Of a stretch of 26,566 bases of DNA, positions 22,490-26,566 are shown piece after piece (position 1 is the first letter of the stretch; every line of letters begins with the position of its first letter). The notes beneath the pieces were generated by a model. That model made no database searches, had not been told where the DNA came from, and was given only the letters and a program-made list of their open reading frames with translations. The DNA is from a virus. The stretch spans positions 1 to 26,566 of IMG/VR virus record IMGVR_UViG_3300010885_022412; one strand, written 5' to 3'. Made by a program: the position numbers and the translations under genes.

Positions 22490-23218
22490 ATGGAAAATTT
22501 CAAAATATTAGGACCGAGAGATTCGGGTAAAGGTATTCTTATTGAATATGATGCTGGGTATATAAATCCAAGAGAGGGTAAAAACTTAGAAATGATCAAT
22601 GAAAATAAGGATATGTTGGATCACTCAAAACCATTTGAGTTTTATGCGGTTCTTCAGAAATATAATACACCAAATAGAAATGGTCGTGTATACCCTGAAA
22701 GGATTTTAAAAAGAGAAGCGGATAACTACAAAAAGATGATTGATAAAGGCACTTCTCTTTCTGAGTTAAACCACCCTGAGTCGTCTTTAATTGACTTAGA
22801 CAGAGCTTCACACATTATCACAGAGATATGGTGGGAGGGACCCGTATTATTGGGTAAGTTAAAGTTATTAACAAGTCCAGGTTTCCACGAAAGAGGGATT
22901 GTTTCTACCAAAGGTGATTTGGCAGCAAACTACCTACGTCAGGGAGTTACTTTGGGTATATCTTCTCGTGGTGTTGGTTCACTTAAAAAAGTGGGAGAAC
23001 AAAACGAAGTACAGGATGATTTTGAACTAATCTGTTTTGACCTTGTATCTTCACCATCTACACCGGGAGCATACTTGTTCCAAAATAAAGATGACAGAAT
23101 GAAGTACGAAGAAAGCTTAGAAGAGGATAGAAAAATCGCAGTAGAAAGAAATGTTGGGGAATCAGGAACTAAATCACTTGACTTAATGAAAAGATTATCC
23201 GATTATTTAGGAAAATAA
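22490..23218 (+). CDS. Prohead maturation protease (T4 gp21-like)
   Basis: This encodes 242 residues; T4 gp21 has 212. Signature blocks are NRNGRVYPERIL (62-73), SELNHPES with the conserved His (about 95), the RASHIITEIWWEG strand, and LGISSRGVGSL with the conserved Ser (about 158-159). These identify the herpesvirus-assemblin-like fold family of T4 gp21. The enzyme sits in the prohead core, cuts scaffold and capsid proteins after (I/L)-x-E, and then degrades itself. A matching site FLINE|A is present in the major capsid protein of this window. It lies just upstream of scaffold and capsid genes as in T4. Confidence 0.93.
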   Translation: MENFKILGPRDSGKGILIEYDAGYINPREGKNLEMINENKDMLDHSKPFEFYAVLQKYNTPNRNGRVYPERILKREADNYKKMIDKGTSLSELNHPESSLIDLDRASHIITEIWWEGPVLLGKLKLLTSPGFHERGIVSTKGDLAANYLRQGVTLGISSRGVGSLKKVGEQNEVQDDFELICFDLVSSPSTPGAYLFQNKDDRMKYEESLEEDRKIAVERNVGESGTKSLDLMKRLSDYLGK

Positions 23219-23225
23219 AAAAATT

Positions 23226-23438
23226 ATGGACGAAAAGTATTTTGTAGCTAAGATCACCACTGATATGGTTGATACTGAAACCGGAAAGGTTAAAAAACAA
23301 AGAGAAGAAAAATTAGTAAAAGGTTATTCACCAACCGATGTTGAGGCGAAAGTAACCAAAGTTTACGAGAACTATTCTATGGAATGGAGAATCACATCTA
23401 TCAGTGAAAGTAAAATTGATGAGGTGATTGAGAATTAA
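23226..23438 (+). CDS. Small protein, DUF4494-like
   Basis: This encodes 70 residues, 7 nt after the protease. The pattern (FVAKITTDMVDTETGKVKKQ, then LVKGYSPTDVEAKV and YENYSMEWRITSIS) weakly resembles DUF4494, a small Bacteroidota/phage family of unknown function. It is probably a compact beta-alpha-beta fold. Cotranscribed with the protease and closed by a terminator. Confidence 0.6.
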   Translation: MDEKYFVAKITTDMVDTETGKVKKQREEKLVKGYSPTDVEAKVTKVYENYSMEWRITSISESKIDEVIEN

Positions 23439-23457
23439 GATCTAAAAAATTAAATAA

Positions 23458-23498
23458 GAAATGGGAATTGACAATAGTCTTTTCCCATTTTTTTTTGT
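23458..23498 (+). terminator. Intrinsic terminator after the protease unit
   Basis: AAATGGGAA (about 23459-23466), a loop of about 15 nt, TTCCCATTT (23482-23490) and a T-run. It separates the protease pair from the scaffold gene. Confidence 0.75.
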
Positions 23499-23538
23499 CT
23501 TAAACTATCTAAAATTAAAATTTTTTGAATATTGTAGA

Positions 23539-23546
23539 TATTTATT
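23539..23546 (+). promoter_or_regulatory. Late-type motif TATTTATT
   Basis: TATTTATT lies 21 nt before the scaffold ATG (23568), after a terminator. Confidence 0.5.
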
Positions 23547-23567
23547 TGAAAACTCTATAAAAAAAGT

Positions 23568-25139
23568 ATGGAAAAAAACCAAAATGTAGTAGAAGATGCT
23601 CTATTTCAAATTCGTAATTTGGAAGAGACTCTACAAGAGAATGCAAAAGGAATACTTCAATCTACGATGAAAGAAGAAATCAGACAATTAGTAAAAGAAT
23701 CTCTAAAGGAACAAGATGACGAGATTGACACAGATGAACCTGTAACAGGCGGAGAAGCAGAACTTGATGTTGATTCAGAAGTTGAAGACGAGGACATGGA
23801 TGATGAAATGGAAGATGATGACGAAATGGACATGGACATGGAAGATGATGACGAAATGGAATTTGATATGACTGGTGACGACATGGAAGATGATGAAACT
23901 ATTGATTTGACAAATGCGTCAGATGATGAGGTTTTACAAGTTTTCAAAGCTATGGGTGATGAAGACGGAATTATCGTTAAAAAAGAAGGTGGTAATATTC
24001 ACCTTAAAGACGGTGACAACGACTACATGATCCAATTGGGTGAGTCTGATTTAGAAGAAGAAGAATATGGACATGGTAATTCTGAAATGGAAGAAACAAT
24101 CTATGAAATTGAAATGGAAGATGATGACGAAATGGAAGATGATGATTTTGAAATGGATTTTGAAACCCCTATGAGAGATAAAATCAGATCTCATAAAGGT
24201 GACTTTGAAACTCCAATGAGAGATAAAATCAGATCTCGTATGGATAGACACAGAGATTTTGAAGATGACATGAGTGAAGGTACTTACCCTGAAATGGAAG
24301 AAATGTATGGGGAAGGTATGCATCACTATGAAATGGAAGAAGAGGAAACTATTGACTTAGATTTAGGTGAAGAGTGGAATGAAGAAGAAGTGGGTAATTT
24401 GGACGCTGTTATGGAAGCCGTTAAGAAAGCTATGAAACCAAAAGGAGTTGGAATGGGTAACCAATCTAAATTCAAATATAACCAAAAACCTAACATGAGT
24501 GGAGGATTCAACGAAAAGAAAAAAGAAGGTCCAAGAGCTGTTGGTACAGGTAAAGCGAAGTTTGAATACAAAGAAGGTGAGAATATGGAAAAAGGTAAAT
24601 CTACACCTGTTAAGAAAGCAGAAACTAAAGAAGCGTCAAGAACATTAGGTAATGGATCTAAAGACGGTAGTCGTGGACTTAGAAAAGCAAGAACTAACAA
24701 TAGAAACATTAGTTACAACCCTATAAAAATCTCTGAAGAAAAAGCTCAAAATGAAGTGAACTTACTAAGAGAGAAAAATGAAGAGTACAGACAAGCACTT
24801 GACGTGTTTAGAACAAAACTTAACGAAGTTGCGATCTTTAACTCAAACTTGGCTTACGCTACAAGATTATTCACAGAACATTCAACAACAAAACAAGAAA
24901 AAATAAATATCCTAAGAAGATTTGACAATGTTGAAACTTTGAAGGAATCAAAAAGTCTATATAGATCTATCAAAGACGAGTTGACATCTGGATCTAAAAC
25001 TGACGAAAAATTAAACGAGTCAATTGAAAGAACTGTTAACAAAACTGTATCAACAGGTTCATCAGCAAATTTAATTGAATCAAAAACGTACGAAAATCCA
25101 CAATTCTTAAGAATGAAGGATTTGATGTCAAAACTTTAA
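23568..25139 (+). CDS. Prohead core scaffold (T4 gp22-like)
   Basis: This encodes 523 residues, much longer than T4 gp22 (269). The N-terminal helix (ALFQIRNLEETLQENAKG) is followed by a very acidic Asp/Glu/Met region (about 50-290), a basic linker, and a C-terminal helical domain LREKNEEYRQALDVFRTKL / EVAIFNSNLAYATRLFTEHS / TKQEKINILRRFD. The last is the typical gp22 segment. The gene lies between protease and major capsid as in T4. Scaffold fills the prohead and is destroyed by the protease before packaging. The extra length is in the acidic part, which includes a recent duplication (24153-24237). Confidence 0.88.
   Translation: MEKNQNVVEDALFQIRNLEETLQENAKGILQSTMKEEIRQLVKESLKEQDDEIDTDEPVTGGEAELDVDSEVEDEDMDDEMEDDDEMDMDMEDDDEMEFDMTGDDMEDDETIDLTNASDDEVLQVFKAMGDEDGIIVKKEGGNIHLKDGDNDYMIQLGESDLEEEEYGHGNSEMEETIYEIEMEDDDEMEDDDFEMDFETPMRDKIRSHKGDFETPMRDKIRSRMDRHRDFEDDMSEGTYPEMEEMYGEGMHHYEMEEEETIDLDLGEEWNEEEVGNLDAVMEAVKKAMKPKGVGMGNQSKFKYNQKPNMSGGFNEKKKEGPRAVGTGKAKFEYKEGENMEKGKSTPVKKAETKEASRTLGNGSKDGSRGLRKARTNNRNISYNPIKISEEKAQNEVNLLREKNEEYRQALDVFRTKLNEVAIFNSNLAYATRLFTEHSTTKQEKINILRRFDNVETLKESKSLYRSIKDELTSGSKTDEKLNESIERTVNKTVSTGSSANLIESKTYENPQFLRMKDLMSKL
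24153..24237 (+). repeat. Direct repeat in scaffold gene
   Basis: Two copies encode DFETPMRDKIRS, the second followed by RMDRH. The DNA copies are nearly identical, suggesting a recent in-frame duplication. Confidence 0.75.
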
Positions 25140-25174
25140 TAAACAAATAAACACAAATAATAAAAACCAAAAAA

Positions 25175-26566
25175 ATGGGAGCATTATTAGAATCAGGTCT
25201 TGTAGGTAACATCGGGTTAAAACACCTTAAAGTTATCAAAGAAGACACAATTAACAAATGGGACAAATTAGGGTTCCTTGATGGTCTTAAAGGACATCTA
25301 AAAGAAAACGTAGCTCAATTATATGAGAACCAAGCTTCTTTCTTAATTAACGAAGCAACAGGTGAAGGCTCTAACGGAGCATTTGAAACAGTTGTTTTCC
25401 CTATCGTAAGAAGAGTATTCTCTAAATTGTTGGCTAACGACATCGTTTCTGTACAAGCAATGAACTTACCTATCGGTAAATTGTTCTACTTTGTACCACG
25501 TATTCAAGGATACCAAAACCAATTACAAGGGCCAGATGCAACTGGAGGTATTCACTACCCACCAATTGGATCTAACAACGAAGCTGCAGGTCAAACTCCA
25601 GGTTCAGGTTACCCACCAGTAGGGCCTTACTCTTACCAAAAAGATTTGTATGATTTATTCTACGAAGGAAATGAGGCAGGTTTAGATCCTCCAGGATTGT
25701 TTGATTACTCTAAAGGTAAATGGACAGCAGTTACAGCTAACACTACAGTTCAAGCTTGGGTTGGTGGTTATTTAGTTGACGCTAACATCGGAGCAGGACA
25801 AATCATTCCAGCTGGTAACACAAGAAAAGTTATCGTTAAAATGTGTGGTTTCGCAACTGCAGGTGAAGGTAAATTGATTGGACCTGACGGAAATGAAATG
25901 GATAGTGAGGCATTCTTGTCTGACTTGAGAATATACGGTTTCACAGGTTTATCAGCATCTACAACACCATGTGACGTTATCAAAAACAGTGCAGGACAAT
26001 ATGTTCCTTTATTGTTTAGATGTGTTACTCAAATCTACGGTAAAGGTTTAGTTAAATATGGTGATACAGCACAAACTGTATTCTCTAACTCAGGATCAAA
26101 TCCTCCATCTCCAACAAACGCAGGTAACGGTGGTTCTTACTACGATATCTGTGACTCAGCAGGTTGTATTTGGTTAGAAGTTGATTTATCTTGTCCAGTA
26201 TGTGCTGATTGTAACTCAACATCTTTAGATGGTTACACAGGTACTACATTGTTCTCAGGTGGATCTGCAACTTCATTTACTGCATGGTTCAGAAGATATG
26301 CTAACTTAGAGTGGGAAGATGAAATCGGTGAGGTTTCTTTTGACCTTGAGTCAGTAACAGTTTCTGTAACAGAAAGAAAATTAAGAGCACAATGGTCTCC
26401 TGAGTTAGCTCAAGACGTTGCTGCATTCCATAACATTGACGCTGAAGCTGAGTTAACTGCATTGTTATCTGAGCAAGTAGCAGCTGAGATTGACCGTGAG
26501 ATCTTACGTGACTTGAGAAAAGGAGCGGCTTGGAACTTACGTTGGGATTACAACGGATGGAGAAGA
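25175..26566 (+). CDS. Major capsid protein (T4 gp23-like), 3' truncated by window
   Basis: An open frame of 464 codons with no stop; the C-terminus lies outside the window. N-terminal part MGALLESGLVGNIGLKHLK..., then ASFLINEATGEG at about residues 54-65. The I-N-E|A bond at residue 60 matches the T4 gp23 cleavage SFLTE|A at residue 65. Following blocks VVFPIVRRVFSKLLANDIVSVQAMNLPIGKLF (cited as VVFPIVRRVF and VQAMNLPIGKLF) match the T4 (V/I)RRA.P.L..DICGVQPM...GQ.F region of the HK97-like fold. Near the edge, LSEQVAAEIDREILRDL is the late alpha-helical segment. The leader is A-rich (ACCAAAAAAATG) with no Shine-Dalgarno. No late-type motif is seen in the 35-nt gap, so it may be read from the scaffold promoter. 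Confidence 0.95.
   Translation, partial: MGALLESGLVGNIGLKHLKVIKEDTINKWDKLGFLDGLKGHLKENVAQLYENQASFLINEATGEGSNGAFETVVFPIVRRVFSKLLANDIVSVQAMNLPIGKLFYFVPRIQGYQNQLQGPDATGGIHYPPIGSNNEAAGQTPGSGYPPVGPYSYQKDLYDLFYEGNEAGLDPPGLFDYSKGKWTAVTANTTVQAWVGGYLVDANIGAGQIIPAGNTRKVIVKMCGFATAGEGKLIGPDGNEMDSEAFLSDLRIYGFTGLSASTTPCDVIKNSAGQYVPLLFRCVTQIYGKGLVKYGDTAQTVFSNSGSNPPSPTNAGNGGSYYDICDSAGCIWLEVDLSCPVCADCNSTSLDGYTGTTLFSGGSATSFTAWFRRYANLEWEDEIGEVSFDLESVTVSVTERKLRAQWSPELAQDVAAFHNIDAEAELTALLSEQVAAEIDREILRDLRKGAAWNLRWDYNGWRR

Overview
This is a stretch of a tailed-phage genome with a T4-type (myovirus) head module. Four features point to a Bacteroidota, probably flavobacterial, host. The DNA is AT-rich. Leaders are A-rich and I see no convincing Shine-Dalgarno sequence in those I read. 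Several promoters resemble the Bacteroidota -33/-7 type (TTTG, about 19 nt, TAnnTTTG). The ClpC ATPase and the small ribosomal protein bS21 resemble Bacteroidota versions. The head order portal, two unknowns, prohead protease, scaffold and major capsid protein matches T4 20-67-68-21-22-23, and the large terminase lies upstream as in T4.

Layout: 1-448 is a non-coding, apparently structured RNA that enters from the left edge and ends in a terminator. 490-8.3 kb is an accessory region. Its minus-strand genes are a rhomboid protease, a one-piece tmRNA, an M20-type metallopeptidase, a secreted CAP protein and an N-domain-less ClpC. They are interleaved with plus-strand genes of unknown function and a UVR-motif (McsA-like) protein. 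8.4-9.7 kb holds a small unknown gene, a KTSC-domain protein and a nucleotidyltransferase-fold protein. 9.76-12.4 kb is a translationally coupled set of three unknown genes that leads into the large terminase (12.5-14.3 kb). 14.3-19.1 kb holds three repeat-rich adhesin or fibre genes where T4 has tail sheath and tube genes. 19.2-26.6 kb is the head module, with a bS21 gene inserted on the minus strand. The major capsid gene runs off the right edge.

Two regulatory styles are visible. Four minus-strand accessory units (rhomboid, tmRNA, M20 peptidase, CAP) have host-like promoters. Most plus-strand units that follow a gap, and also the minus-strand bS21 gene, carry a shared motif TATTTAT(A/T) a short way before the start codon. 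This is a candidate late promoter.

The most interesting reading is that the left third is a phage translation-rescue and proteolysis island. A tmRNA with a non-standard tag (ending ...VTVA rather than ...LAA) lies near a ClpC unfoldase that keeps a ClpP-docking VGF tripeptide, a divergent UVR adaptor candidate, an aminopeptidase-like enzyme and an intramembrane protease. Together with phage bS21 this suggests remodelling of host translation and protein turnover. The gene identities are well supported; the idea that they act together is inference.
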